A DNA stretch of 64,000 nucleotides from JAHBVH01 sp034432375 (lineage in GTDB: Bacteria > Chloroflexota > Anaerolineae > Caldilineales > Caldilineaceae). The stretch spans positions 15,683 through 79,682 of the forward strand of contig DAOUCA010000163.1 of the NCBI GenBank assembly GCA_034432375.1, written 5' to 3'. Made by a program: the position numbers and the translations under genes. The number at the start of each line of letters is the position of its first letter. Positions within the stretch are counted from its first letter, which is position 1. Positions 18,085 through 27,514 of the stretch are shown one piece after another. The notes below the pieces were generated by a model. The model made no database searches. It was not told the origin of the DNA and saw nothing but the letters and a program-made list of their open reading frames with translations.

Positions 18085-18459
18085 TCAGAAGATTAAGCGT
18101 TGCCATTCGAGTTTACCGGGGGAGCCGAAGTTGATGAGCAAGCCTATATGCAGACCGGTTGCTTTGAGGTAGTTGAGGACTTGGCCGACTTCTTTGTCGG
18201 TTAGTTCCTTGAGCGCTTTCAATTCGACGATGATTTTATCGTAGCAAACCATGTCAGCGATATAGTACTTTTCCAGCGTTATCCCTTTGTAGGCAATCTT
18301 GAGTGGCTGTTCACTGACAAAAGGAATTTTGCGCCAACTACATTCCATTGCCAGCGCTTCATGGTAAACTGCTTCAGCAAATCCCGGCCCCAAGACGCGA
18401 TGCACTTCCATTGCTGCACCCATAATTCTATAAACTTCATGGCGGTGAAGTAGGTCCAT
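18085..18459 (-). CDS. GxxExxY family protein
   Basis: 124 residues. The naming motif is visible as GPGFAEAVYHEAL (GxxExxY), with downstream ADMVCYDKIIVELKALKELTD carrying the acidic and lysine residues of a PD-(D/E)xK nuclease-like core. The C-terminus LLINFGSPGKLEWQRLIF is typical of the family. Cellular role unknown; a nuclease activity is only suggested by fold. It is flanked by inverted CACGAAGA repeats and sits between unrelated catabolic genes, which fits a mobile cassette. Confidence 0.87.
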   Translation of the reverse strand: MDLLHRHEVYRIMGAAMEVHRVLGPGFAEAVYHEALAMECSWRKIPFVSEQPLKIAYKGITLEKYYIADMVCYDKIIVELKALKELTDKEVGQVLNYLKATGLHIGLLINFGSPGKLEWQRLIF

Positions 18460-18619
18460 AATGTTAGAGATCCTTGTCTTTGAGGCTCATAGCTTGTAAA
18501 AATGATGATGGCTAACCGCCAATGTATCATTTGTCGCTAGCATACATAACCGCAATTATCAGTAAATGTTTGCAACAAAATGTAACGTATTGACATATGA
18601 AAAACGTCTGTGTTTCTTC

Positions 18620-18660
18620 TGCTTTTCTTCGTGTGTCTTCGTGTGTCTTCGTGGACCAAA
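18620..18660. repeat. CACGAAGA-type repeat, right flank (inverted)
   Basis: TTCTTCGTGTGTCTTCGTG followed by TGTCTTCGTGG, the reverse complement of the pattern at 18022-18068. Confidence 0.7.
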
Positions 18661-18680
18661 ATGCTTGAGGAGTAATTTTG

Positions 18681-19835
18681 ATGAACCCTGTACGGATCGG
18701 CATGCTTGGCCTGGGCCAACGCGGCCTGCAACATTTGAAAGCAGTCTACCAACTACAACAAGAAGGCTTGGCCCAAATCGTTACCTTGGCCGATGCCTTC
18801 CCAGCCAATGTTGAGCCGGCCAAGCTACAAAAGTTTGTCCCCGGTCTGCCCACCGACAACATCCAGCTGACCACCGATTTTGACGCGCTGCTCAACAGCG
18901 ATCTCGACGCGCTCTATCTCTCGATCCCGCCCAATGTACACAAAGGGGAAGTCGTGCGCGCCGCGCAGAAGGGGATCCATCTCTTTGTCGAAAAGCCAAT
19001 GAGCCTCTTTCTCGATGAAGCACTCGAAATGGAACGGGCGATTGCCGACGCCGGCATCATCTCGACCGTTGGCTTTCAACAGCGCTTTGATGCGCGCCAC
19101 GATGCAGTGAAGAGCTATCTGACGGGCAAACAGGGAGTAATGGTCAGCTACACCCGCCATGGACCGCTCGAAGGGCACAGCATCAAACATACACCCACCG
19201 AGGCGGTCGGCGGCCCCGGCAATCGCGTCTGGACGGCCAATCGGGCTTGGTCCGGCATGACGGTGGTCGAAGGGGGCATCCATCCACTCGATGTCTGGCG
19301 CTACTGGTTTGGTGATGTCGAATGGGTGCAGGCGACCTATAGCCACCGCCCGCCGGCGGAAATCTTTGACGGGGCAGACAACCCCTACGCCTACAACGTA
19401 ATCTTTGGCTTCAAAAATGGCGTCATCGGCAACATGATTCTTTCGCGATTGCGGCGGGTCTATCAGAGCTACGGCGAAGAACAGATCCTCTGGAATGAAG
19501 GGCGCATCGAACTGACCGACGATGCCGTCCTCGCCTTTCACTACGACGGTCCCTACCCGCCGCCGTCTAACCCTAAGGCCGCCGAACTCTGTCACGAGGT
19601 GGAAGTGCCCGACAGTGAGAATACCACCCTTGCTATCGCCCGCGCCTTTGTTGAAGCGGTCGCGCACAACGACCCCGGCCGCATCCGCTCGCCCTTCCCC
19701 GACGCCATGAACAGCTTGGCCGCGGTGTTAGGGGCCAATGTTTCGGATGAATTGGGGGGCGTGCGCGTGCAGTTGCAGGATCTGCTTTATGGGGATGAGT
19801 TTGCTCGCTTCCGGCAGAAGCCGGGGAGCAGGTAA
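18681..19835 (+). CDS. Gfo/Idh/MocA family oxidoreductase
   Basis: 384 residues. N-terminal Rossmann fold with RIGMLGLGQRG (GxGxxG), then the family motif VEKPMSLF with the conserved Lys. The C-terminal half carries GGIHPLDVWRYWFG, where His and Asp are expected at the active site. It should oxidise or epimerise a sugar or inositol using NAD(P). ATG 18681 with GAGGAG upstream was chosen over the adjacent TTG. Placed after a sulfatase and a sugar-acid dehydratase, it likely belongs to carbohydrate breakdown. Confidence 0.9.
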   Translation: MNPVRIGMLGLGQRGLQHLKAVYQLQQEGLAQIVTLADAFPANVEPAKLQKFVPGLPTDNIQLTTDFDALLNSDLDALYLSIPPNVHKGEVVRAAQKGIHLFVEKPMSLFLDEALEMERAIADAGIISTVGFQQRFDARHDAVKSYLTGKQGVMVSYTRHGPLEGHSIKHTPTEAVGGPGNRVWTANRAWSGMTVVEGGIHPLDVWRYWFGDVEWVQATYSHRPPAEIFDGADNPYAYNVIFGFKNGVIGNMILSRLRRVYQSYGEEQILWNEGRIELTDDAVLAFHYDGPYPPPSNPKAAELCHEVEVPDSENTTLAIARAFVEAVAHNDPGRIRSPFPDAMNSLAAVLGANVSDELGGVRVQLQDLLYGDEFARFRQKPGSR

Positions 19836-19879
19836 AATGTGAAACGTGAAACGTGAACTCTTGTAACATAACGGTTATG

Positions 19880-19929
19880 CTATACAGTTATCCTATACAG
19901 TTATCCTATACAGTTATCCTATACAGTTA
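19880..19929. repeat. 13-bp tandem repeat CTATACAGTTATC
   Basis: Three full copies and a partial fourth of CTATACAGTTATC, all identical. They lie downstream of the oxidoreductase gene and beside a hairpin element. Confidence 0.9.
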
Positions 19930-19942
19930 AACGATGCCAGTT

Positions 19943-20013
19943 GTAATCAGTAGACCGCAACGCTCTCTGGCTTCGGCAAGCTCAGCCGCCGAGCGTTGCG
20001 GTCTATTGATTAC
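19943..20013. repeat. Hairpin element with CTTCGGCAAGCTCAG core (copy 2)
   Basis: Arms 19943-19965 and 19991-20013 are 23-bp inverted repeats with one mismatch. The 25-bp core contains CTTCGGCAAGCTCAG, matching copies at 3553 and 47858, but the arms are unrelated to theirs. Confidence 0.85.
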
Positions 20014-20104
20014 ATACCCATCAATTTGTGTACAGGAGCGAACCGTTGCAAAATGGTGCAACTATCGTAACATCTGTACGTCCATCGCAAGAATCTGAGT
20101 CCCT

Positions 20105-21325
20105 ATGAATCAACACCCCTGGCAAAAAGGATTGCTCATTCTACTGGCACTAATCGCTTTCCTCTGGATCTACTTAACGAATGCTGACCCCAGCAACGCC
20201 CAAAGCAGCGGCAATCTGCTCTACAACGGCAACTTCGAACGCGGCTTTACCTATCGCGAAGGCTGTGGCCACGTCGCCATTGGCTGGGGCTGCTTTACCA
20301 ACCGCGGGCAAGCGGTCTACGGCTTCTACAACGACGAGTGGGATCCGGTGGTTTACAGCGGCCTACACAGCCAACTGCTCGAAATTAATACCAAAGGGCT
20401 TGGCCGCGGCACCGATGATCGCTACTCGGGTATCTTTCAAACGGTGCGGCTGACCCCAGGCGCAGCCTACCAGGTTGCCTTTCATGGAATGATCCGCAGC
20501 ACCACCGACGAAAGCGACGAGCTAGACCCGTGGCGCTATCGCGTGCAATTCGGTTACTCGCTTGGGCGGGAAGCGGATTGGCGCGATGTGAGGAATTGGG
20601 TCGATGCGGGTTGGGATACCTATGACGATCGGCTGGAGCCAACGATCTTTAATTTCTACAGCGCCAAGTTTATCGCCCAAGAACCGATGCTGACCATCTT
20701 TATCCGCGTGTGGAAAAAGTGGGGCACCGTCGGCGAAGAGATCGATATCAATTTCGATGATGTCACCCTGTTGCGTACGGTCGCCGATGCTGACGTGCTA
20801 CCGCTGTTGACAGCAACGCCAACTCAGGTCGTCTCGCCCCTGCTGCTGCCCAACGGCACACCGATCATCTCGCTGCCCGAGCCAACCCCCAATCCTGATA
20901 TCCAGCGCTACGTTCCCCCTGGCCTCAGTGCGATTGCTCAGTGGCCGCGCTTTTCGGCCAACCATGTTGTCTTCGCCCACCCCAGCCCTTGGGAACCAAT
21001 CCCGTCGCCATTGGGGGGCAATGCGATTATCGAAGAATATATCTTGGGCATTCCCGGTTGGGGCGGTGAACAGGTGCTGGGCTTTTCGAGCGTCCCCTTT
21101 AGCGAGTTGCAACCAGCCAACGTCATTGCCACCACACCTTTTATGATCGGGGGCAAGGAGGGGGTCAAGTGGTTGCGCCAGGATTTTAACTATGTTGGCT
21201 ACCAATATTGTACCTCTGGCTTTGGCGACGAAGGTAGCTTCTGCGTGCGCGCAACCACGCCCGTCGCCAATGCCATGATCGAATTGCAACTTGATTATTT
21301 GGTCCGTTCCATCGCATTTTATTAG
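20105..21325 (+). CDS. Secreted protein with carbohydrate-binding-like domain
   Basis: 406 residues. The N-terminus is a signal peptide or anchor (LLILLALIAFLWIYLT). Residues 35-230 read as a jelly-roll domain of the carbohydrate-binding type (NLLYNGNFERGF at the start, INFDDVTLLR at the end). A proline/threonine-rich linker follows (about 240-270), then an unrecognised C-terminal domain of about 130 residues with Cys in YQYCTSGFGDEGSFC. It lacks the Tyr-Leu-Pro C-terminal motif found on other exported proteins here. Function unknown; extracellular ligand binding is a guess. Confidence 0.7.
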   Translation: MNQHPWQKGLLILLALIAFLWIYLTNADPSNAQSSGNLLYNGNFERGFTYREGCGHVAIGWGCFTNRGQAVYGFYNDEWDPVVYSGLHSQLLEINTKGLGRGTDDRYSGIFQTVRLTPGAAYQVAFHGMIRSTTDESDELDPWRYRVQFGYSLGREADWRDVRNWVDAGWDTYDDRLEPTIFNFYSAKFIAQEPMLTIFIRVWKKWGTVGEEIDINFDDVTLLRTVADADVLPLLTATPTQVVSPLLLPNGTPIISLPEPTPNPDIQRYVPPGLSAIAQWPRFSANHVVFAHPSPWEPIPSPLGGNAIIEEYILGIPGWGGEQVLGFSSVPFSELQPANVIATTPFMIGGKEGVKWLRQDFNYVGYQYCTSGFGDEGSFCVRATTPVANAMIELQLDYLVRSIAFY

Positions 21326-21388
21326 AGACTGGAGATTGGGAGCGCTAGATACGCGTATAATCCTGATTAACTGAGAAATTAAATCTAA

Positions 21389-21459
21389 GCCACAGAGAGC
21401 ACAGAGGGGAAAAGTGCTTTTCTCTGCGCTCTCTGTGCGCTCTCTGTGCTCTCTATGGC
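21389..21459. repeat. Inverted CACAGAG repeat
   Basis: GCCACAGAGAGCACAGAG faces CTCTGTGCTCTCTATGGC through a short A/T-rich loop, forming a large hairpin. It belongs to the same low-complexity class as the arrays at 43068-43112 and 63811-64000. Confidence 0.75.
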
Positions 21460-21543
21460 AGAAAAATGAGATCTGTCCGTATAACCGCATATAATCTCGA
21501 ATCGCCCCTCTCCAATCTACAAAAACAAAGGACAAACAGCCCA

Positions 21544-22983
21544 ATGAGCATCCGCTTTCAGCCCACCCCCACCTCCCATCTAGGCTTTGGCTTGGCCAGG
21601 GCAGATATTACCCCGCCGGTTGGGATCTATCACCCAATGTGGGGTGCCGCCCGTCACCATCGCGCCACGGGGATCCACCGTCCTCTCACTGCCGAAGCAA
21701 TGGCCTTTGCCCCGTTGGCCGACGACGGCAAGCCCTTTCTGCGACTGCAACTCGACCACATCGGCATGACCGCCGAGCACCATAAAACGCTCTTGGATTC
21801 GGTGACTGCCGCGACGGGCATCGCGGCTGCGAACATTGTCACCACCTTTTCGCACAGCCACGCCGCCGGCCTCTTTGCACCGGATCGCATTCCCCTACCC
21901 GGTGGCGAGATGATTGAAGCGCATCTTGCTACGATCTACGAGAATGTGACGGGGGCAGCGGTTGAGGCGCTGGCAAAGCTACAACCAGCCTTTATTACCT
22001 ATGCGGTTGGTTGCTGCAATTTGGCGACCAACCGCGATTATTGGGATGATGAACGGGACTTTTTTGCCTGTGGCTATAATCCTGGCGGCAAGGCCGATGA
22101 GACGCTCGTTGTCGCGCGTGTCACCAATGCGGCGGATGAACTCCTCGGTATCATCGTCAACTACGGCTGTCACCCCACCACATTGGCCTGGGAAAATACG
22201 CTGATCAGCCCCGACTATGTGGGAGCCATGCGCGAGGTAGTGGAAGCTGCGACGGGCGCGACCTGCATCTTTGCGCTTGGGGCCTGTGGCGAATTGAGCC
22301 CACGCCAAGTTCACCAAGGTAGCACCGAAGTGGCCGACAACAACGGCCGCAATCTGGGCTATGCCGCGCTCGCGACATTGGCAACGATGGACCCACCGGC
22401 AGAGGATTTTCAATATGGCGGGCCGGTTATCTCCGGCGCAACATTGGGCACCTGGCACCATCTTCCCCTCAGTGCGGAGCGTTTGCAAGAAGTGGCGCGC
22501 TTCACCGGTGGCGAATATGTTGTGCAACTGCCCCAACGCACCCTGCCCGACCCGGTGGCGCTGGAAGCCGAAATGGAGGAGTGGGGCACCAAGCAACAGG
22601 AAGCCGACGCTGCTGGCAATGCCGTTGCTGCCCGCGACTTTGGGGCGCGGCTCGAACGGGCGCGCCGGTGGCGCATGCGCGTCCAACATCTGGTCGATCA
22701 ACCGACCGCGCCCTTCCACTACACCGTCTACCGCCTGGGTGACGCCTTCTGGGTCACCACCGGCGGCGAACCCTACAGCATAATTCAGAGCGAATTACGG
22801 GAGCGCTTTCCCAACAATCCGATCCTCTTTTCGCCGCTCGCCCACGATTTTCAGATGGCCTATCTGTTGCCGGCTGAGCGCTACGGGCTGGGGCTCTATC
22901 AAGAAGAGCCGTCGATCCTGGCGCAGGGCTGTTTGGAGATTTTAATTGAAGCAGTCGCAGAGCGCATCACCTCGCTCCTGTAA
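21544..22983 (+). CDS. Neutral/alkaline ceramidase-like protein
   Basis: 479 residues. The N-terminal segment LGFGLARADITPPVG is the usual opening of the neutral/alkaline nonlysosomal ceramidase family. TFSHSHAAG and YGCHPTTLAWENTLISPDYVG supply zinc-binding His residues, and GACGELSPR follows. It lacks a signal peptide, unlike true secreted ceramidases, and many bacterial homologs have unknown substrates. Amide hydrolase activity is therefore inferred only. ATG 21544 was chosen because the conserved region begins just after it. Its stop overlaps the start of the phosphoesterase (TAATG). Confidence 0.8.
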   Translation: MSIRFQPTPTSHLGFGLARADITPPVGIYHPMWGAARHHRATGIHRPLTAEAMAFAPLADDGKPFLRLQLDHIGMTAEHHKTLLDSVTAATGIAAANIVTTFSHSHAAGLFAPDRIPLPGGEMIEAHLATIYENVTGAAVEALAKLQPAFITYAVGCCNLATNRDYWDDERDFFACGYNPGGKADETLVVARVTNAADELLGIIVNYGCHPTTLAWENTLISPDYVGAMREVVEAATGATCIFALGACGELSPRQVHQGSTEVADNNGRNLGYAALATLATMDPPAEDFQYGGPVISGATLGTWHHLPLSAERLQEVARFTGGEYVVQLPQRTLPDPVALEAEMEEWGTKQQEADAAGNAVAARDFGARLERARRWRMRVQHLVDQPTAPFHYTVYRLGDAFWVTTGGEPYSIIQSELRERFPNNPILFSPLAHDFQMAYLLPAERYGLGLYQEEPSILAQGCLEILIEAVAERITSLL

Positions 22984-23804
22984 TGCGTATCGCTCTCATC
23001 GCCGATATCCACGGCAATCTCGCTGCCTTTGAAACGGTGTTAACGGACTTGCGCCGCCACGCGCCTGATTTAGTGGTGATTGCCGGCGATATCGTGATCG
23101 GTTCGCCCGATTCCCACGCCTGTTGGCAATTGGCGCAGAGCCTCGATTGCCCGATGGTACGTGGCAACCACGAACGGTATCTCAGTCATTTCGGCACGGC
23201 CACCGCCGATCCGCTATGGGTTACAGAGCGCTTTGCACCGGTGCAATGGGCCGTGGCGCAATTCAGCGCGGCCGAACGGCAGACGATTGCTGCATTACCG
23301 CTTGTCCTGCGCCTGCCGAGTGCGCCCGACCTCTTGATCGTCCACGCCTCGCCGCGTTCGGATAGTGAGACGCTGCCGCTGCACAGTACACCGGCTGAAC
23401 TGGCCACCATCTTTGCCGATAGTCACGAGCAGACCATTGTGCGCGGCCACAATCACATCCCGCGTATCCACCCTTGGGGCAGCCGCCAAGTCATCACTAC
23501 CGGCTCAGTTGGATTGCCGTTAGCTGGTCACCCACTTGCCGAATATCTGTTGCTCGATCAGGGCAAACAAGGCTGGATTGCCCAACATCAAGCAGTCGTA
23601 TATCCAGTGGAGCAGACGCTACAGCGTTTTGTCGACACCGATTACGTGGCCCAAACCGGGCCAATGGGGCGGCTCTTCCAGCGCGAAGTGGCCACCGCCG
23701 CGCACTACTTTGTACCCTTCCTGCGCTACTATGGTCAGTGGTGTAAGACGGAGCCGGAGCTTACGTTAGAGACAGGGCTAGACCGCTTTTTGACGCAATT
23801 TTGA
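22983..23804 (+). CDS. Metallophosphoesterase (YfcE-like)
   Basis: 273 residues of the calcineurin-like phosphoesterase fold. Motifs in order: ADIHGN (metal), VVIAGDIVIG, VRGNHERYL (GNHE) and VRGHNHIPRIH (GHxH variant). These coordinate two metals for phosphodiester or phosphomonoester hydrolysis. The start overlaps the stop of the ceramidase-like gene by one base, implying coupled translation. Substrate unknown. The C-terminal 60 residues extend beyond the minimal YfcE fold. Confidence 0.9.
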   Translation: MRIALIADIHGNLAAFETVLTDLRRHAPDLVVIAGDIVIGSPDSHACWQLAQSLDCPMVRGNHERYLSHFGTATADPLWVTERFAPVQWAVAQFSAAERQTIAALPLVLRLPSAPDLLIVHASPRSDSETLPLHSTPAELATIFADSHEQTIVRGHNHIPRIHPWGSRQVITTGSVGLPLAGHPLAEYLLLDQGKQGWIAQHQAVVYPVEQTLQRFVDTDYVAQTGPMGRLFQREVATAAHYFVPFLRYYGQWCKTEPELTLETGLDRFLTQF

Positions 23805-23868
23805 GCATAGACATTCGGTAGACTCTTTTGTAAAGCAAATTCTGCTACAAACAATCGGGAAATGATCG

Positions 23869-23928
23869 CTGTCACGCTGAAAGCGTCTTCGAGTTTAGAC
23901 AAACGTGAAGACGCTTTCAGCGTGACAG
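23869..23928. repeat. Nested palindrome (GTCACGCTGAAAGCGTCTTC arms)
   Basis: Perfect 22-bp arms at 23869-23890 and 23907-23928. Each arm itself contains a small palindrome (CGCT-GAA-AGCG). It lies between the convergent phosphoesterase and sulfatase genes. A related element with compensatory changes is at 58372-58423. Confidence 0.85.
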
Positions 23929-23987
23929 AAGCTGGATTATTGTTTGCAAATTCTCGGTTTTCGTGGCGGTTTCAGGGCAGAGGTTAC

Positions 23988-25748
23988 TTACCCAGCTTGA
24001 ATCACAGGCAGATAGATATTAGAGAGTGGCTGCAACCGTTCTGCTTCGAGCGTAGCCAGCCGTTGTGCTAATTCCTCGCGTTTGCCACGGTAAAGCTCTG
24101 CCTTTCCGCTCGCATGCACTGTCGCTTCATGGGCTAGATTCATCTCTTCGTTGGGATCCACTGGCTGTCCATCGCCATCGCTAAGCTGATACATCTCGAA
24201 TTGATCAGCAGCCATCCCATTGGGATCAAAGTAGCGCGCATACTTCCATTCCCCATCACTATCCTTGGTAAAAATCGCTCGGATGTAATAGGGCTGCGAG
24301 ACGAGCTTCTGTCCTTGGGGTGTCGTCGGCATCCCATTGGCTTGGCCGATCTCTTTGTCATCAAAGGTAAAGAGAATTTCGCTCTGTACGTCTTCTGTCG
24401 GATCGTCAACAAGCGGCGTGAGATCCGTTCCATAGCTGAGTAAACTTGCTTTGTTCGGCACCTGGGCAAAGGACGCGATTGTCGGCAACAGGTCGATCAG
24501 CGAACCGTAGGCGTCGGTTGTCTGTGCTTCAGGAAAGAGCAGTGGGTTGTGGATGATCAACGGCACATTGACCGTCTCTTCGTAGATATTGAACATCTTC
24601 TGGCGCAGACCACCGTGGGCCATCCCCATTTCACCATGATCAGAGGTGTAAATAACAATGGTATTGTCACGCAGCGCTTCAGGCAGCGCATCAAGGATCC
24701 GCTCGACTTGCTTATCGACCTCTTGGATCAACGCCGCATAAAAATTGACATAGTTGCGTTTTAGCGGCTCGGTGGGCACCGCCCCTAACCCAACGGCATA
24801 GAGATTCACCGATTGCGCCTGACAGGCAGGTTTGCTGCTCAGATCTTCGCCCAATGTCGAGGGCAGGCTGATGCCCCGTTCAAAATCAAAACCGGTGTAA
24901 TTATCACAGCCGGTCTCCTCATCAACCGTGTCAAAAGTCCTCGGATAGGCAAGCACATCATGGGGATTGCCCAGCCCGACAAAGAGGGCAAAGGGAGGCT
25001 CCCCTGGCGCTGCATCCGCTTGGGCCGTTAAAAAGGCGGTGGCCTGGTCAGTCGTCAGCCGATCCCAATCGGCACAGCCGCCGGCAAAATTTTCGACACC
25101 GGCATCGTTGGCCATCGTCGTGGGCTCCCATCCAGAGAAGCCCAAGGCGGCCACATCCTCGGCTGTCGGTTCGCTGCCATCCCCATGTTTGTTAATGTGC
25201 CATTTGCCCTTATAGACTACGTTGTAGCCAACGCCCGCCAACATCTTGCCAATCGTCGGCGAGGCAGGATTGAGGGAAGGTTCCGTCGGCGATTCGCTGC
25301 CACCCACCGTGAGCGTACGCGTGACGCCATGCTGAGCCGGGTGCAGACCGGTAAAGAGGGTGGCACGGCTGGGCGAACACATGGCGGCGTTACAGAAGAA
25401 GCGCCGAAAGGTGAGGCCATTCGCCATCAGCCGCTGGTGGGCAGGCAGATTATCCGCCGCCCAATTTTCCGGCCAATGGCGGGGATAGCGCTCCTGGTCC
25501 GTAATGAGAAAGAGAATATTCGGTCGCTTGCCAGGGGAAGGAATCGTACCGTTGGTTGGAGCTACTGTCGTGGCCCGCTGACTGGCTTGGCTCAACGATA
25601 AGGAGGTACCGACAAGCGTCAAACCGGCAATTCCAAGGAAATCGCGCCGGGTGAGAGGCGGCGAGCCGGACATGACTTCTTTGGCCGCTGAGTCCTGCTG
25701 CAGACAATCTGAACGCTGTACACTGCTAGGGGTTGCAGAGAAACGCAT
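23988..25748 (-). CDS. Exported (Tat) sulfatase with YLP C-terminal motif
   Basis: 586 residues from ATG 25748; in-frame starts at 25754 (ATG) and 25757 (TTG), and a later ATG just before the Tat signal, are alternatives. The twin-arginine signal LTRRDFLGIAGLTLVG marks folded export. The formylglycine motif CSPSRATLFTG is intact (Cys about 124). Metal-site and later motifs include FLITDQE, YKGKWHINK, FVGLGNPHD and TSDHGEMGMAHGG. It should hydrolyse a sulfate ester outside the cytoplasm. The C-terminus NIYLPVIQAG shares the YLP motif of the window's secreted proteins. Confidence 0.9.
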   Translation of the reverse strand: MRFSATPSSVQRSDCLQQDSAAKEVMSGSPPLTRRDFLGIAGLTLVGTSLSLSQASQRATTVAPTNGTIPSPGKRPNILFLITDQERYPRHWPENWAADNLPAHQRLMANGLTFRRFFCNAAMCSPSRATLFTGLHPAQHGVTRTLTVGGSESPTEPSLNPASPTIGKMLAGVGYNVVYKGKWHINKHGDGSEPTAEDVAALGFSGWEPTTMANDAGVENFAGGCADWDRLTTDQATAFLTAQADAAPGEPPFALFVGLGNPHDVLAYPRTFDTVDEETGCDNYTGFDFERGISLPSTLGEDLSSKPACQAQSVNLYAVGLGAVPTEPLKRNYVNFYAALIQEVDKQVERILDALPEALRDNTIVIYTSDHGEMGMAHGGLRQKMFNIYEETVNVPLIIHNPLLFPEAQTTDAYGSLIDLLPTIASFAQVPNKASLLSYGTDLTPLVDDPTEDVQSEILFTFDDKEIGQANGMPTTPQGQKLVSQPYYIRAIFTKDSDGEWKYARYFDPNGMAADQFEMYQLSDGDGQPVDPNEEMNLAHEATVHASGKAELYRGKREELAQRLATLEAERLQPLSNIYLPVIQAG

Positions 25749-25970
25749 GTGCATCAACCTTTCTTACCACAATAGAGCTGCTGGCGATTAAAGAGAGTTG
25801 TAAGGTTGATACTATTGTAGCACAGCGCGATTGCTAGTAGCAATCGTTTAGATTGTTTACTTTTTTGGGAATCGAGCCACCTCTCACTTTGCCTTTCTCG
25901 TTTCGTCTGATGTTGACAGCGCTTATCCGCTCAACATTTATTTGACAAAACATTACTCTAGGAATAAGCG

Positions 25971-27398
25971 CTAGCTCCAAATTGAGCGCATTGTCCAAAT
26001 ATCGAGCGAAATCACCGTGGCCGCTCCATCACGGACCACGAGTTCAATCCCCAGATCATCGACTGGTACATCGAGCAACCGTGTGACTGCGATACGGCCA
26101 CCGTTCACAAAGAGTTCCAAGACCGATTTGTCGAGGAAAAGATGCAACTTGAGCGGTTCATCGTCGCTCAATACTAATGGCACGCGGGTACCAAGCAGAT
26201 CCAGAAACGCGCCATCATAGGTGATCTCCACAGCACGCTCCCCGTCGGCAGAACGGCGTGTGCGCAGCGTAACGGTGCCTGCATTCGGCTGTAAGAGCGC
26301 TTGGATCTCCAACGCATCGCCCTGCACTTCTGTCACCAGATGGCTCCCGTTTTGCAGTGCAATATTGCTTTGTCTGTAATGGCGGTCGCGCAGCTGTTGC
26401 AATTGCGGCACTGGCATCTGTTCCGGTCGCCCATCCGGCCCCATCGTAAGAATGCGTGGCAAGGCTAAGCAACCATTCCAGCCTTCTCCTTCGGGAAAGC
26501 CACGTACCCAACCCAGAAGAATACAACGACCCTGGCTGTCATAGAGAATGTTGGATGCGTAGAAATTGGGCACAGCATCTTGCCCGGGATCAAGCACCCC
26601 TTCGTGCTGTGGGATAAAGGTGAGGGTGTTGACATCGAAATCACCCACAACATATTCGACGGGACGATAGGGGGAGAGCAGCAAGAGCCACTCATCGCCA
26701 ACCTTGAAGAAGTTGGGGCATTCGCAAAAGCCCATTTCGGCACGCGGCTGTTGGTAGATCAGCTTCTGATAACGCCAATGGAGCAGCGTATCATCCGTTG
26801 CTTCATAGAGCGCAACCGCGGCGATCTCCTCATAATTCCCGCCGACGACCATGAAGGTGCGTCCGGCTTCGGTAAAGATAAAGGGATCGCGCCAGCCGCC
26901 CTCAAAGGGTGGCCCACCATGTGTCTCTAGCGCCAGAATCGGATTGCCGGGATGCTTCTGCCAGCTGATCCAGTCGGCATCACCAATCGCGGCCCACTGT
27001 TCATTAGGCGGATGGCTATCGCGCTCACCACTTTTAACCGATGTGTAGAAGAGCAGCGGTTCACCAGCACCGTTGACCGCGGCGCAGCCGGAAAAGACAT
27101 GCTCTTCGCCCATATCGAGTGAAGGCCAAAGGGCAATCGGAAGCTGTTCCCAATGCACGAGGTCTGTGCTACGGGCATGGCCCCAGTGCATGTGTCCCCA
27201 CCGATCATCGTAGGGGTTGTGCTGATAGAAGAGATGGTAGGTGCCGTTGTGATAGATCGTCCCGTTGGGATCGTTCATCCAGTTGGCGGGCGGGCGGAAA
27301 TGATAGATGGGGCGATTGGGATCAGCAGCGGCTTTGGGAATGGCGGCAGCAACGCTCGCCATGGCGTTTTCGATGGCAGGATTAGTGGATCTTGACAT
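25971..27398 (-). CDS. GH32 beta-fructosidase (invertase/levanase-like)
   Basis: 475 residues. Five-bladed propeller motifs are in place: WMNDPNG with nucleophile D43, the RDP motif in GGWRDPFIF (about 168), and the acid/base Glu in CECPNFF (about 230). A C-terminal beta-sandwich follows (LHLFLDKSVLELFVNGG). No signal peptide, so it should act in the cytoplasm on sucrose or imported fructooligosaccharides. GGAAAG precedes the ATG. No transporter or kinase partner is adjacent. Confidence 0.93.
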   Translation of the reverse strand: MSRSTNPAIENAMASVAAAIPKAAADPNRPIYHFRPPANWMNDPNGTIYHNGTYHLFYQHNPYDDRWGHMHWGHARSTDLVHWEQLPIALWPSLDMGEEHVFSGCAAVNGAGEPLLFYTSVKSGERDSHPPNEQWAAIGDADWISWQKHPGNPILALETHGGPPFEGGWRDPFIFTEAGRTFMVVGGNYEEIAAVALYEATDDTLLHWRYQKLIYQQPRAEMGFCECPNFFKVGDEWLLLLSPYRPVEYVVGDFDVNTLTFIPQHEGVLDPGQDAVPNFYASNILYDSQGRCILLGWVRGFPEGEGWNGCLALPRILTMGPDGRPEQMPVPQLQQLRDRHYRQSNIALQNGSHLVTEVQGDALEIQALLQPNAGTVTLRTRRSADGERAVEITYDGAFLDLLGTRVPLVLSDDEPLKLHLFLDKSVLELFVNGGRIAVTRLLDVPVDDLGIELVVRDGAATVISLDIWTMRSIWS

Positions 27399-27514
27399 GG
27401 GTTCTTTCCAGAAGTAATGGTAACGGTTTCGCCCGCTTTGGTTTTGATACGTTTCCTACTCAACCGACGGATGGCTGAACGATTACAAAGAAGGGGTTCG
27501 TTGTGGGATTTGCG

